DNA from: Xenoacremonium recifei
Lineage: Eukaryota > Ascomycota > Sordariomycetes > Hypocreales > Nectriaceae
Assembly: GCA_012184525.1 (NCBI GenBank)
Contig: WOFQ01000001.1
Coordinates: 1,240,001 to 1,304,000, forward strand
DNA length: 64,000 nt
Direction: 5' to 3'
This document shows positions 44,794 through 56,155 of this stretch, piece by piece. Positions within the stretch are counted from its first letter, which is position 1. The number at the start of each line of letters is the position of its first letter. The notes below the pieces were generated by a model that was given only the letters and a program-made list of their open reading frames with translations, made no database searches and had not been told where the DNA came from. A program made the position numbers and the translations under genes.

Positions 44794-45497
44794 GCTGGAG
44801 AGTGAGTGTCTCCCTGAGCTCAGGGATGGCAGGGCGAGTCAATTGAGTATGCGCCAAGGGGTGAGGAGAGAGAATTGGCGTTTATGGTTGAGAAAGCTTG
44901 AGTTTAGATGTTGGTTCATGGAAAGCATCCAAAAACTTTTTGCTGGCCGCCCACCAATTGACTCACCGTCTTTGCACCCGAGATCGGCTCAGCGGCTGGG
45001 CTTCTGGGGAAGGAGGGGCAGCTGGAGTCCAGCGGAGGGGCCGCTGTAAGCAGGCCGACTTACAGCGGTCCAGGCGCTGGAAAATGCTGGCGGCGCCTTA
45101 GGTAATCATCTACCCCTCGATTTTGCCTCTGGTGGCTGTCCCGCCATTTGCCTTATCTTATCGGCAGCAACTTCCTGGGAAAGCGCGCGTCCCGTCGCGA
45201 CTGGAAATTTCCACTTAACGCGCTCCACCGTGCATACTGCTTCACTGTACTGTGCCAGCACTGTACCCTGTCGTCTGTCTGTCAACCTTCACCAACACTA
45301 AAGCCCCGTCATCATCACAACAAAATCAACAGCATCGCGCCCCGTCGTAGGTTCACGAACGGCGGTAGGCTTGACTATCACGAGGAGACATTCTCTTATC
45401 CCTCTACGCCACTCTTCTCAGCCTCGTCCCCTCAACCATCAAGCCCTGAATTGCTAGCCCCTTTGCTTTCGCAGCTCACGCGTCGCAAGTCTTCATC
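44794..45497. promoter_or_regulatory. Divergent promoter region, lys2 / eaf3
   Basis: 704 bp between divergent start codons; the half next to eaf3 is rich in C/T, consistent with a transcription start zone and 5' UTR. No GGCCGAGT element was seen, so lys2 does not obviously belong to the motif-bearing group. Confidence 0.5.
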
Positions 45498-47665
45498 ATG
45501 CCTCCTGCACGGCAGCAGCAGCCGGCTGGGCCGCCCTTTAACAAGGATCAGAAGGTCCTATGCTTTCATATGGATATGCTTTATGAGGCCAAAATCATGG
45601 ATGTTCAGCCCGAGGAGAAGCCAAGTGACGGGTGGCGGTACAAAGTGCACTACAAGGGCTGGAAGAACACTTGGGACGACTGGGTGCTCGTCGACCGCAT
45701 CAGGCCTTTCACGGATGAGAACAAGCAGCTTGCGGCCCAGCTTCATGCCCAGGCCAAGCAGCAGAAGAACGCGAAGCCTCCCAAGAAAGGGCTTCGGAGC
45801 GGCGCTGAGTCTGCGAGAGTGAGCGAGGAGCGTGGAGGCTCAGCAACAGTCCAGGGCGGCCGAGGTGGACGTCGAGGAAAGGATTGGGAGCTGGAACAGG
45901 TACGTATTCTCACTTTTCTTTAATCTTTTTGCGCACCCGGCCACTTGCTGGTTCACTAGGCTCCCGCCTTTGGGGGGTCGAGTATTGTTGATGAGCTCAA
46001 TGAGCCCGCAGGCGAGTGCCTGCAAAACGTGTCCCTTCACTGCGCTGTAGTTGAGACATGCTGAAGAACCTATGCACTGGAGGTATTGGTTTTTGGTCCC
46101 TGAACTCTCGCTGGGAAATCCTTCAAGTCTCCTGGCTGCTCGCTAGGTCTCCGCTGGGCTCGCACAGGAGACTGCTGGATTCTCACAATGGCCTGAGAGA
46201 TCGCTCAACTTTCACCTCACTCTCACCTCACCTTGAAGAACCTCTTTGGGCCCCTCTCACCATGTCCTCAAACTCTACGTTGCCCTGCCTATAAATTCTG
46301 CACTTGCCCTTCGCTTTTCTCTGCCTTTACTTCCTCTCGTTCCCATCCACCAACACATATTCCACGGTAAAGTCCTCGCAAGATTTTCTGTTCTCTCCCA
46401 TATCACACAAACCCCTTTTACGACACATCACCTACTCAACATGGCAACTGTTTTCGTCCCCATGCACGAACGGCCTCGAGCGCAGCAGGTATTCCCCATC
46501 TCCAACGTTCGGGGGGCGGTTGACGGTCCTCCTGTGGATGTGCCCATCGCAACCAGGTTGCGACTGAGGGTCAAGGGCCAGAAATCGACCCCTCCGAAAC
46601 GTTGGAGGGTGGTGGTCGACCATCTTTGCCAACTGCCCCCGAAGAATGTCAAGAACCGTTACCTCCAGCGGCCTAAGGCCGAAAGAAAATCTCCCAAGGG
46701 GGGCCGGAAGAGGGCGGCCAAGAAGTCTTCGAAGAGGGCCCCTCCACGCCGATCGCAGCAGGCGCCTGAGGAGCTCATCGAAGAGCCCGAGGACGTGGCA
46801 ATGTCCGAGTCTGACGCACCAGACTCTGCGTCAGACTCGACCATTGCCGAGAACTAAGTGGTTGGCCTGGGCATCGCAAGGAGCTCTCTCGGGAAGCGAC
46901 ACCGAATTTCACATCACACCCGCCAAGTGGTCTTCCAGATCGACTCACTTTATCACATTGACTCCGCAATCTCGACACACACAGTTCTAACTTTGCCCAG
47001 GAGGAGACGTTCTACAGCAAACCCATGATTAACATTCCCATTCCCGACCACACCCAAGCTATGCTTGTGGACGATTGGGAAAACATCACTCGCAATAACC
47101 AGCTTGTCCCTCTACCCCATGTCAAGCCGGTTACCCAAGTTTTGGAGGATTACCTTGCCCACGAGCGGCCTCATCGCGAACCAGGCTCATCCAGCATGGA
47201 CATCTTGGAGGAGGTGATCGCAGGTTTCCGCGAATATTTTGAGAAGGCCCTCAGCAGAATCTTGCTCTACAGGTACGTCACAATTCATTCGCCTTATGAC
47301 TCAACATGACTGACCGCGGTTTAGGTTTGAGCGTCATCAGTACATGGATCTGAAGCACCTCTGGGAAAACGCCGATGACGACGCCAAAATCAAGAGCGTC
47401 TGCGATGTCTACGGTGCCGAACATCTATCTCGTCTTATCGGTACGCCAACCTCCTTCCCCACTCCCATGCTCATTCACTGACCCGATCACAGTTTCACTC
47501 CCTGAACTCCTGGCGCAAACGAACATGGATCAACAGTCCGTGTCTCGTCTCCGGGAGGAAATCGGAAAGTTCACGTTCTGGCTGAGCCGGAACAGCGAAA
47601 CGTACTACGTCTCCGAGTACGAGTCCCCGTCGCAGGAGTACATCGACAAGGCGAGAAGCTTCTAG
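45498..47665 (+). CDS. eaf3: Eaf3/MRG15 chromodomain protein (NuA4 and Rpd3S subunit)
   Basis: Reads H3K36 methylation for NuA4 and Rpd3S complexes. Exons 45498-45899, 47001-47272, 47325-47440 and 47493-47665 give 320 residues, the expected size. The chromo-barrel domain lies at about residues 15-75 (DQKVLCFHMDMLYEAKIMDV, YKVHYKGWKNTWDDWV); a basic Gln/Lys linker follows; the MRG domain occupies about 140-318 (LVDDWENITRNNQLVPLP, VSLPELLAQTNMDQQSVSRL, FTFWLSRN, YFVSEYE-like YYVSEYESPSQEYIDKA). Intron 1 (45900-47000) is about 1.1 kb, some twenty times the local norm, and contains a separate same-strand ORF. After the TAG stop the same frame stays open for 33 codons with charged, Eaf3-like composition. 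Confidence 0.9.
46441..46857 (+). CDS. Possible nested gene in eaf3 intron 1
   Basis: ORF of 138 residues on the same strand, wholly inside the 1.1-kb first intron of eaf3. The ATG at 46441 is preceded by a C/T-rich stretch (about 46300-46430) that looks like a fungal promoter/5' UTR. The product starts MATVFVPMHERPRAQQVFPI, has a central basic region (KGGRKRAAKKSSKRAPPRR) and ends very acidic (EELIEEPEDVAMSESDAPDS). No family is recognised; the basic/acidic layout resembles small nuclear proteins. Alternatives are an alternative eaf3 first exon series (it ends in its own TAA before the shared acceptor) or a chance ORF in an insertion. Protein existence is unproven. Confidence 0.4.
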   Translation: MATVFVPMHERPRAQQVFPISNVRGAVDGPPVDVPIATRLRLRVKGQKSTPPKRWRVVVDHLCQLPPKNVKNRYLQRPKAERKSPKGGRKRAAKKSSKRAPPRRSQQAPEELIEEPEDVAMSESDAPDSASDSTIAEN

Positions 47666-48165
47666 GACAAGCAGGATGAGGAGTCGGTTCCAGCATCGGG
47701 TCGCAAGCCGAAGTTGTTCGAGGACTCGATTGAGGACTCGCCGCGCCGGCGCTTGAGGAGGCGTTGATTCAGCATTCCCTATCCCTACTACTCTTACCGC
47801 CGTCTTGGCTAGGGATTCGCCCTCCGTCTCTCAGGGTTATCGAGGTTTCTGGAGTTCGCAAGGAGGAGTCTTTTGAGTTTTCGTTGTGGCTGTATGATAG
47901 TAATTCTGCTCCTGCCACATGTTATGTCGTGGACATAATAGTTTCAGGACTAATACAGAAGGGTTTTCTTTTATAGTTGTTTGACATCCAACGCCGTGCA
48001 GCTGTTGTTTTGAGTTCCACCGTGACCCATAGCGCAGCCCTTTCGCTTCTTTTGTACAGTAATCGTGACAATATAATACACTCCAACTCGACCACACATC
48101 CACAATCTCAGTTCCTCCAGCACAATCCAGCCGTTTTTATGTCCCCTTATCGTATTTCCCCCTTC
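47666..48165. other. Convergent intergenic region
   Basis: 500 bp between the eaf3 and uL30m stops. Its first 99 nt continue the eaf3 frame without a stop (see findings). The remainder is A/T-richer, as expected for two facing 3' UTRs. Confidence 0.5.
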
Positions 48166-48429
48166 TCATATCCGCGGCACCGCCTTCTCAACATAGAACC
48201 CAGGCTCCGGCGTCCGCTCCGCCTTAACCTCCGCCTTGCTCAACGGACGCTCAACCTCCTGCACACGCACCAACTCCTTAACCTTCATAATCATACCCGC
48301 AAACTGCGGATGCACCGGGTGGAAGACGGTCTGCATGCGGCGGCGCAGGCCCAGCGCTGCGAGCACGCCGCGCGTGCGCTCCGGCAGCCCGATGGCCGAT
48401 CGGTGGAGGGTGATGCGGAAGTAGGACAT
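48166..48429 (-). CDS. mrpl33: Mitochondrial ribosomal protein uL30m
   Basis: Component of the large subunit of the mitochondrial ribosome (yeast Mrpl33). Intronless, 87 residues, matching the yeast protein (86). The start MSYFRITLHRSAIGLPERTR aligns with the L30 signature (fYKITLxRSxIGxP), followed by LAALGLRRRMQTVFHPVHPQFAGMIMKVKELVRV. The C-terminus PEPGFYVEK corresponds to the conserved PGFxVE. No separate presequence is seen, as in the yeast protein. It lies upstream of acl1 in tandem orientation. Confidence 0.9.
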   Translation of the reverse strand: MSYFRITLHRSAIGLPERTRGVLAALGLRRRMQTVFHPVHPQFAGMIMKVKELVRVQEVERPLSKAEVKAERTPEPGFYVEKAVPRI

Positions 48430-49111
48430 GGCCTGGCAAGGATTCTAGTTAGCAGAGTGGCTTGGGGGTGCGAGGGGGAGCGTGGGCGGACCGCTGGGAT
48501 GTCGCAATTGGGAGATGTGCCCGCCGGTTGGTTGTCGTCTGGAGCAAGAGATCATGGACCGAAGTTCGATTTTCTGGCGCCAAGGATCATGAGCTTGGGC
48601 GGAGAAACTCAAGGGCCGGCCCGTTGCAGGAGGGCATCATGTGACCACGCGCAAGATGGATTAGCCCAAATAGGAAAGCTGCTTCAGCCTTCGAAGAGAG
48701 CACGTGCGCAAGACTTGGTTGATGAGAATTGGCAATGATGCAAATTGCATCTTGCAGAGAATGCACTATTTCTCTCTGAAGTCATGTAGAATTATCAGTG
48801 CTGGGGGTAATAGCCTGTCTCCATTCACAACTTTCAGATAGCGTTCCGAAGCTTTCAAAGTCAAATAGGTACTTAAGGTACAGTGGAGGCAGTCATGCTT
48901 CATCAGACAGGCATACAAAGTTCAAAGTCTATATCAAAACGTGTAAATTTCGAGAGCTAGATTGAAGCCCTCTAGCACTACATTGTATCAGGAATTTCAT
49001 ACAGGCATCTGATTTTCCTCCCGCCTCTAGATCGACCACACTAAGTCATTAAATGCGCATCGCCAGAACAAGCTCCATTTCACTTTCCTCCGCATTATCA
49101 TTTCAGCTCTT
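48430..49111. other. Intergenic region, uL30m promoter / acl1 3' flank
   Basis: 682 bp; holds the promoter of the uL30m gene and the 3' flank of acl1. A/T content rises near 48730-49060. No coding sequence or repeat was recognised. Confidence 0.5.
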
Positions 49112-51141
49112 TTACAGAGACACCTCCACACGGCCCTCAGCACCAGGGGCGCCCTCCCGCAGGTTGGGCAGGAGGTAGGTAATGTCATCCCAAGGATGTC
49201 GGTAAAGACCGGTGCGCAGGCGCTTCTGGTCGAGGTAGTGGGCAATAAGACCGATGCTGCGGCCGAGGACGAAGAGACCGTTAAGAACACCCATCTTGAG
49301 GTAGTCCTCAGCCTCCTCGGCAGAGAAGGCGCCGCAGTTGCGGAGGAGATCGACGAAGCAGACAGCAATGCAGCCGTCAACGTTCAGAATCAGGTTGTCC
49401 TTCTTGGAGGTGGTGACAGTCTCGACAGCTAGGGCGTAGTCGAGCAGCTTGTGGCTGGGGAACTTGGAGAGGACGTACTCCTTGACCAGCTCGACACGCA
49501 GATCAGGGTTGTTTCGTGACTTGATACGGTGGCCGATACCGGGGATGAGCTTGTTGGCCTTGCGCATGCTGTCAACAAACTCTCGGGGGCTCAGGTTCTT
49601 GTCGAAAGCCTTGGTGAACTCCTCAGCAGCACCGTCCAGGGCACCACCGAATCGGGAACCAATGGTCAGGAGACCAGAGACCAGAGCGCTAATGAGGTCC
49701 TTGCCAGCTCGGGTGGTGATGATGGTGTTCATGGCACCAGACACGGCGGGACCGTGATCGGCAGTGAGCATGAGAACCATCTCAAGGAACTTGGAGGCGT
49801 AGTCAGGCAGTCTTCGGCGGAACCAAAGCAGAGACATGACACCACCGATACCAATGTCATCCTTGAAGACGTCGGAGATGGGCATACCGGCGTAGAGAAG
49901 CTCCTGACCACGGTCATCGGAGATGGTGGAAATGAAAGCGGCAGGCTTTCGGATGAGGCCAAGCTCCTGGGCCCACGAGTAGTCGATGGGGATCTTGGGA
50001 ACAACAGGCTCGGGCTGGGGGATGATGGTCTTCTCAGCAACAAGCTTCTCGTAGACCTCCTTGAGGACAGCAGGCATGTCCTCGAAGGTGTTGGGGACGT
50101 GGAAACCAGCCTCGCGCATCATCTTGTTCTTCATAGCAGCCGTCTCGAGCTGCGAGTTGGCGAAAGAACCAGCGTGACCGAACTGGACCTCCGTCTTGAA
50201 CATGCTGGCGCAAGTACCAATGGCCCAGGCGACAATTGGCTTGGTGATGATGCCCTGCTTCACGGCATCGATGACCTTGTACTCCTCGACACCACCAACT
50301 TCACCCAGCAGCACCAGAATCTTGCATTCAGGGTCGGCCTGGTATCGCAGCATGTGGTCGATGAAGGTGGTGCCGGGGTATCGGTCACCACCAATGGCAA
50401 TACCCTCGTGCACACCGTCGGTGTTCTGGGCAATGATGTTGTTGAGCTCGTTGGACATACCACCAGACTTGGAGACGTAGCCAACGGAACCCTTGCGGTA
50501 GAGCTTGGAGGCAACGATGTTGTCCATCATACCACCAGTGTTACCGATCTTGAAGCTGCCGGGCTTAATACCACCAACAGTGGCGGGGCCAATGATGGTG
50601 ACGCCCTTCTTCTGAGCGACATGGGCGATCTCTCGAGCACGCTGTGAGTGATCAATTAGTACTTGCGACTGTGTATTGTTCAATTGGTACCATGAAGACT
50701 TACTCGCTCGGGGACACCCTCAGCAATGATGGCAATCGTCTTGATCTGAGGGTACTCCATGAGCTCCATGGTAGAGCTGTAGACACTTCGCGAGGAGGCG
50801 AAGTTGACCACGACGTCGACGTCGGGGTGCTTGCCCATGGCCTTCTCGACCTGCTGGTAGACGGGCAGCAGGGTCTCGCTGGTGCCCCAGTACATCTTGC
50901 TGACGAACTGGCCGCCGAAGGTGTAGATGATACCAGCGACGGAAGGCTTCTTGCGCTTGCAGATGAAGTCAAAGTCCAGCATGCCCTGGACGGCTCGGGG
51001 CTGCAGACCGTAGACGAAGCATCGGGTCTTGTCGGTGAAGAGGGCGTGCTCAGGGAGCGGGCTCAGCGGTCGGCTGGGAGCAGGGAATCGCTGAATCTTG
51101 TCGTTCGCCGACAGATTGCCGTTGACGGTGGTGGGAGCCAT
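49112..51141 (-). CDS. acl1: ATP-citrate lyase subunit 1
   Basis: Larger subunit of the cytosolic enzyme that makes acetyl-CoA from citrate; in Sordariomycetes it corresponds to the C-terminal half of animal ACLY. Two exons, 50704-51141 and 49112-50641, give 655 residues. The CoA-ligase-like part carries GPATVGGIKPG, SKSGGMSNELNN and the phospho-His region EVQFGHAGS (His about 302). The citrate-synthase-like C-terminal part has SRFGGALDGAAEEF, IPGIGHRIKSRNNPDLRV and ALAVETVTTSKKDNLILNVDG. It ends REGAPGAEGRVEVSL. The 62-bp intron follows codon 146 in phase 0. It is divergent from acl2 across 3.1 kb, the arrangement known from other filamentous ascomycetes, which ensures matched expression. 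Confidence 0.96.
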
Positions 51142-52150
51142 GGCGAAAGGTTATGGTCGCTCGTCAATGGATCGTGGTGTTGAAGCAGCTGGAGCGACAG
51201 ACAACCAGAAAAAAAAGTTGTCCAGAGGCAGCTAGCGGAGGGGACGCTCAGAGCTCCAGAAAGGCGAGGCTCAGAGGAATTAGATAAAGTAGAGGGACAA
51301 GATGGATCTGAATCAGGCCCAAGTCAGTCACCAGGTTGGCTTGATGCGAGAAACAGAAGCAAAATCGAGGGCTGAAGCTGGAGAGTTGAGGTTTGAGGAA
51401 GAGAGCGCAAGGCGGGGAGGATGGAGGGATGTAAGATTTCAGGAGGAATGTCGCTGGGCGGGAGACGAGCGAGGCTGCTCCAGTGCAGTGGTGCTCCCTG
51501 GCAGGAGGGGGGGAAAGCTCCTGCTGCTGCTGAGCACGACGCCTTGCGCCATGACGGGAGAGGGACATGGACCTTCCCCCAAGCTGCCCGCCAGAGCTGG
51601 CCCAGCAATGGCCAGGCCAGGTCCAGGTACAGGCCAGGGACTAGGAAGGTTTGGGCTGCTAATCGCTAGCGCCCCGGGCTTGGAGCAGCCACACCAAAAA
51701 CACGGTGGGGCTGGTGCCCTGCAGCAGCGAGCTTGGGCCAACGAGGCGCCGGAACGGAATCGGAGTGGAGGGCCAGCGACTCACCCGTTGGAGGCTCGGA
51801 TTGCTGACGAGCTGTAAGACGGCCGACACAACACGTCAACTGAGTGAAAATCGCAGTTGTTGATATCTCTGTCGAAGACGGAAACTCGATGCAAACGGAA
51901 GGACGCGGAGGGATCTCGGTCGGTGTCAGAGGAGGGTGTGGAGGACAAGCTTCCACCAAAAGGACGGTCAAAGAGTTGGGGAAAGAATTTTGGGGATTCT
52001 CGATTTTTTTTCTCAGGTCCCTGCGCTCCCGTCGATGATCTGTTGAGGAGACGGTCGAGTCAATGCCAGGAGCTCCGTTGACTGAGGGTCCCGCGCATTT
52101 CGGGGCGCTGGAGCCCGCGGACAGCTGCCCCCGAGGCGCAAGTCCCGGCG

Positions 52151-52164
52151 AGGTACCGGTACCT
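52151..52164. repeat. Palindrome AGGTACCGGTACCT, copy 1
   Basis: Perfect 14-bp inverted repeat, preceded on the left by CAAGTCCCGGCG. The same palindrome with a similar left flank occurs again at 53473-53486 in the same intergenic region. Confidence 0.8.
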
Positions 52165-53472
52165 GGCAGGCGCCGGTGTCTGGCGGTAATCTGGCGGTAG
52201 GCCGGCAATCCTCCGGCTAGGCCCCCGAGGCTTTGGGTTTGGCTGGCACTTGGCTGGGTCCCTGGCCTGGCCCATGAGCGGGATCGGCTCTAGCGAGGGC
52301 TGGAGTGCATTGGAGCATGCGCCAGGGGCCTTGCCAGGGCACTTTGTGTGAGTCCTGAGCTACAAGTACAGAGCTGAGAGCTGGACTTCCAAGAATATCG
52401 ACACTCGTCACGTCAGCATCAACCAGCCCCTTTTCCGCCCGCGATGGATGGCGGCGCAGTCAGGCAGCCAACCTGGAGCCAGGGATTGCGAATTGACTGT
52501 TTCCCATGCGTGTGTCTTGTGATGCGTGGAATGATGGAGGCTGCATGGAACTCCCATGCACCCGTGCATTGGTATCTGCATCCCACGCCATGTCTTCCAA
52601 CAAATGCCAGACCAGGGATGATGGGGAGCAGCAGCTCGGTTCCCCCGCCAAAAGGGACCTAAAGGACGAAAAAGAAAAGAAAGGGTGGAGGGGACGGCCT
52701 GCACACGGGTGAAGCCACTGTCTGCGTCAGATTGAGCCACTAAATTGCAGTTCCTCCACCAACGAACGGATGAACGATAAGAGAATGAGAAGAAAAATAT
52801 AGTTGGCATCCCATGTTCATCCGCATCAGCTTGATGCATCGTGTGGCCTTGGCTCAATGCCAGATGAACCAGATTGCCGTCATGACTTTGGGGTGCTGAC
52901 GGGCCAGGCCAGGAGGAGGCTTAGGTGGCGTCGCAGCGCTGAGCGGCTGACCACCCACTGTAACCCACTGAAACGCTCCTCCTGACAGCGCCCGCCTGCC
53001 CTGGGCTGTGGCGCTCGCGGGGGATTGGCACTGGCCGCCACGCTGGACGCAAGGAGACGCTTGTCGCTGAGCAGCGACTGGACAATGGGTGAGACTGGTG
53101 GCTGCCAATCCATCCTTCCCGCCCGCCGCCCATCGCTTGTGGCTCATCCATCGCATTCGCCATCGTAATCGTTTCCCTCAACGGTTTTCGTTTCACGCAG
53201 ACCGTTCCAGTCCCCCTCGTTTCCGTTTTCTCAGCCAGGCAGCGCTCGTTGCCCAACCAAAACACACTGGAGCGGGAAATTGGCCCTCACCTCCCCCCGT
53301 AGCGTGCAAATGGTTTGCTGGGCCATGGGTTGCTTTCGTCAAAATGTCGCTTGCCCAGCACACACCTTTTCGGCCCTGGTCCACTTGGTCCTCAACAAGC
53401 TGGGGTAGGTACCTCGTAGCCTGTGAGAGCGCCTGTCCGGTCTCACCCCCGACACACGAGCAAGTCCAGCGC

Positions 53473-53486
53473 AGGTACCGGTACCT
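53473..53486. repeat. Palindrome AGGTACCGGTACCT, copy 2
   Basis: Identical to copy 1 at 52151-52164, with left flank CAAGTCCAGCGC, so the repeat extends over about 26 bp with a few differences. It lies about 740 bp upstream of the acl2 start. Confidence 0.8.
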
Positions 53487-54223
53487 CCGATTCTGGCTTT
53501 TTTTACGTGAGCCTGCGTCACCCCCCGTCACCCCCAAAGCTTTTTGGTGTGATGGACCCTGCAATGCTGCTCCTGGGCTGCCCCTCAACCCCCTGGAAAC
53601 CAGCGCCAACCATTTCACCGCCCTCACAGGCTCCAGGGCTGGGCTGGGCTGGCACTCGCCTGCTCCCCCTCCAACAGCCCGCCAAACCAGACCCTCCCCA
53701 CCTCTCCCTCTCCCAGTTCCGTTGCGGCCAGGACCTTTGGAGCTTCATTTTTTTCTGGACCAGCTCAGAAGCTGATCCTCCCATCTTCCTGTGCATCTCG
53801 CATCCTCGCTCATCAGTCACTCCTCCTCTCTCGAATTGCCCTTCGTCGCTTGCGCGTGTTTCGTTTCGTCGTCGCAGGCCTCAATCGTCGCCAATTCCCG
53901 TTCGTCGTCGCAATCCATTGAGCTTGTGAGCTGTCGGTGAGTGAAGCTCCTCCTCCCCCGCCGCGCACCGGATTCCCCATCGTGAGCGACCGTCTGTCCA
54001 CTGGGACCACGAACTCGACCGAATTCGGATTTCTGGCGATCTGCCTCTTTTCCCTCTTCCGTAGCCTCGCACTTGCGCTGGTCGAAACTCTCTCCCTCGT
54101 CGCTTTCCCGCCAGACGCTGACCGTCTCCGGAACCAGAATTGAAAGACTCAGGACAAGGCTGAACAGAACACTCGCCCGCTCGTCCTCTCTTCTCCCCAT
54201 CTCGTAATTTTCAGTCCCTCAAC

Positions 54224-56155
54224 ATGTCCGCCAAGTCAATCCTCGAGGCCGACGGCAAGGCCATCCTCAACTACCACCTCACTCGTGCTCCCGTCATCAA
54301 GCCGAGCCCTCTGCCCGCACCCACCACTCACAACCCTCCCACCAGACTCGCCTCGCTGCATTTCCCCGAGGATGCCAGCGTTGAGGATATCCTGAACCAG
54401 GCTGAGGTCACCTACCCGTGGCTGCTCCAGCCCGGCGCCAAGTTCGTCGCCAAGCCCGACCAGCTCATCAAGCGACGAGGGAAGAGCGGTCTCCTGGCCC
54501 TGAACAAGACCTGGGCTGAGGCCAAGGCCTGGGTTGCCGAGCGCGCTGGTAAGGAGCAGAAGGTTGAGAACACCGTCGGTGTTCTTCGACAATTCCTCGT
54601 TGAGCCCTTCGTGCCTCACCCCCAAGACACCGAGTACTACATCAACATCAACTCGGTCCGCGATGTAAGTTGTCTCCTCATCTTCTTGTTTCTGGGCACT
54701 TCCCAGTGTTCGTTTTGCCCGGGGTTTGCAACTTGGGAGAGCCGTGCCACAGCTCAGTCCTTGGTGGTTCGACACTTGAGAACCCCTCGGACAGCCGCAA
54801 CATGAAAACACACGAGAAAGAGGAGGAAGATAAAAAGAAGAGAAAAAAGGGGCCTGGTGGGCAGATGTAATCGTGTTGTGCGGTTCAGCGGCGAGCTGGC
54901 TGCATTTTGTGGGCTCCTTCAAAGTCGTCGGCAATGCCTCTCTGCATCGGCCGGGCGAACGGATCACCGCCGATAAGCTGGCGATGATGCGGCGGACCGA
55001 AGCCGATTTTGGCCCCTGGTCAGGTCGGACGTTCGGCGCCGGAGGCCTAGCCCGCTCCCATTCCCACATACCCAGAAGAGGTTGTCGTCTTGATGGCTAT
55101 TGGACGTTTTGACTAACACGTTGACTCTCTAGGGCGACTGGATCCTCTTCACCCACGAGGGTGGTGTTGATGTTGGCGATGTCGACGCCAAGGCGGAGAA
55201 GCTCCTGATCCCCGTCGACCTCTCCCAGTACCCCTCCAATGAGGAGATTGCTGCCACTCTCCTCAAGAAGGTCCCCAAGGGCGTGCACAATGTCCTCGTC
55301 GACTTCATCACCCGCCTGTACGCCGTCTACGTCGACTGCCAGTTCACCTACCTCGAGATCAACCCCCTCGTGGTCATCCCCAACGAGACCAAGACCTCGG
55401 CTGCCGTGCACTTCCTGGATCTTGCTGCCAAGCTTGACCAGACTGCCGACTTTGAGTGTGGTGTCAAGTGGGCTATTGCTCGATCTCCTGCGGCTCTGGG
55501 TTTGACCAACGTCGCTGGCGGCGACAAGGTCAACATCGATGCTGGCCCTCCTATGGAGTTCCCGGCCCCCTTCGGTCGTGAGCTCACCAAGGAGGAGGCT
55601 TACATCGCCGACCTCGATGCCAAGACTGGTGCCTCGCTCAAGCTCACCGTGCTGAACGCCAACGGCCGCATCTGGACGCTCGTCGCCGGTGGTGGTGCCT
55701 CCGTCGTCTACGCCGACGCTATTGCCTCTGCTGGCTTCGCCGACGAGCTCGCCAACTACGGTGAGTATTCGGGTGCTCCCACTGAGTCCCAGACTTACCA
55801 CTACGCCCGCACTGTCCTGGACCTCATGCTCCGGGCACCTCAGTCCGACAAGGGCAAGGTCCTGTTCATCGGTGGTGGTATTGCCAACTTCACCAACGTC
55901 GCTAGCACCTTCAAGGGTGTCATCCGAGCCCTGCGGGATTACGCCACTCAACTGAACGAGCACAACGTCCAGATCTGGGTGCGACGTGCCGGCCCCAACT
56001 ACCAGGAGGGTCTCAAGAACATGAAGGCGGCCACTCAGGAGCTTGGCCTGAACGCCAAGATCTTCGGCCCCGAGATGCACGTGTCGGGCATCGTGCCCCT
56101 GGCGCTCATCCCCGGCAAGTGGGAGGAGAGCAGCGCCAAGGAGTTCCAGGGTTAA
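54224..56155 (+). CDS. acl2: ATP-citrate lyase subunit 2
   Basis: Smaller subunit of ATP-citrate lyase, equivalent to the N-terminal (succinyl-CoA-synthetase beta-like) part of animal ACLY. Two exons, 54224-54664 and 55133-56155, encode 487 residues. ATP-grasp region: KFVAKPDQLIKRRGKSGLL, then EYYININSVRDGDWILFTHEGGVDVGDVD, YVDCQFTYLEINPLVV and LDLAAKLDQTA. The citrate-binding part has LVAGGGASVVYADAI, ELANYGEYSGAP and ALRDYATQLNEHNVQIWVRR-like sequence. The start context is caacATG. Intron 54665-55132 is 468 bp, much longer than others here, with clean GTAAGT and CTCTAG borders. It is divergently paired with acl1. Confidence 0.96.

Larger units (their letters stand above)
51142..54223. promoter_or_regulatory. 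3.1-kb divergent promoter region of acl1/acl2
   Basis: Contains both promoters of the ATP-citrate lyase pair. No coding sequence is supported. The last 450 bp before acl2 are C/T-rich with poly-T/C stretches, consistent with a long acl2 5' UTR. Two copies of the perfect palindrome AGGTACCGGTACCT lie at 52151-52164 and 53473-53486. Several overlapping frames on both strands look like composition artefacts. Confidence 0.55.

Noticed and set aside
49529..50647. 372-codon plus-strand ORF opposite acl1
   Set aside because: Antisense shadow of the conserved acl1 exon.
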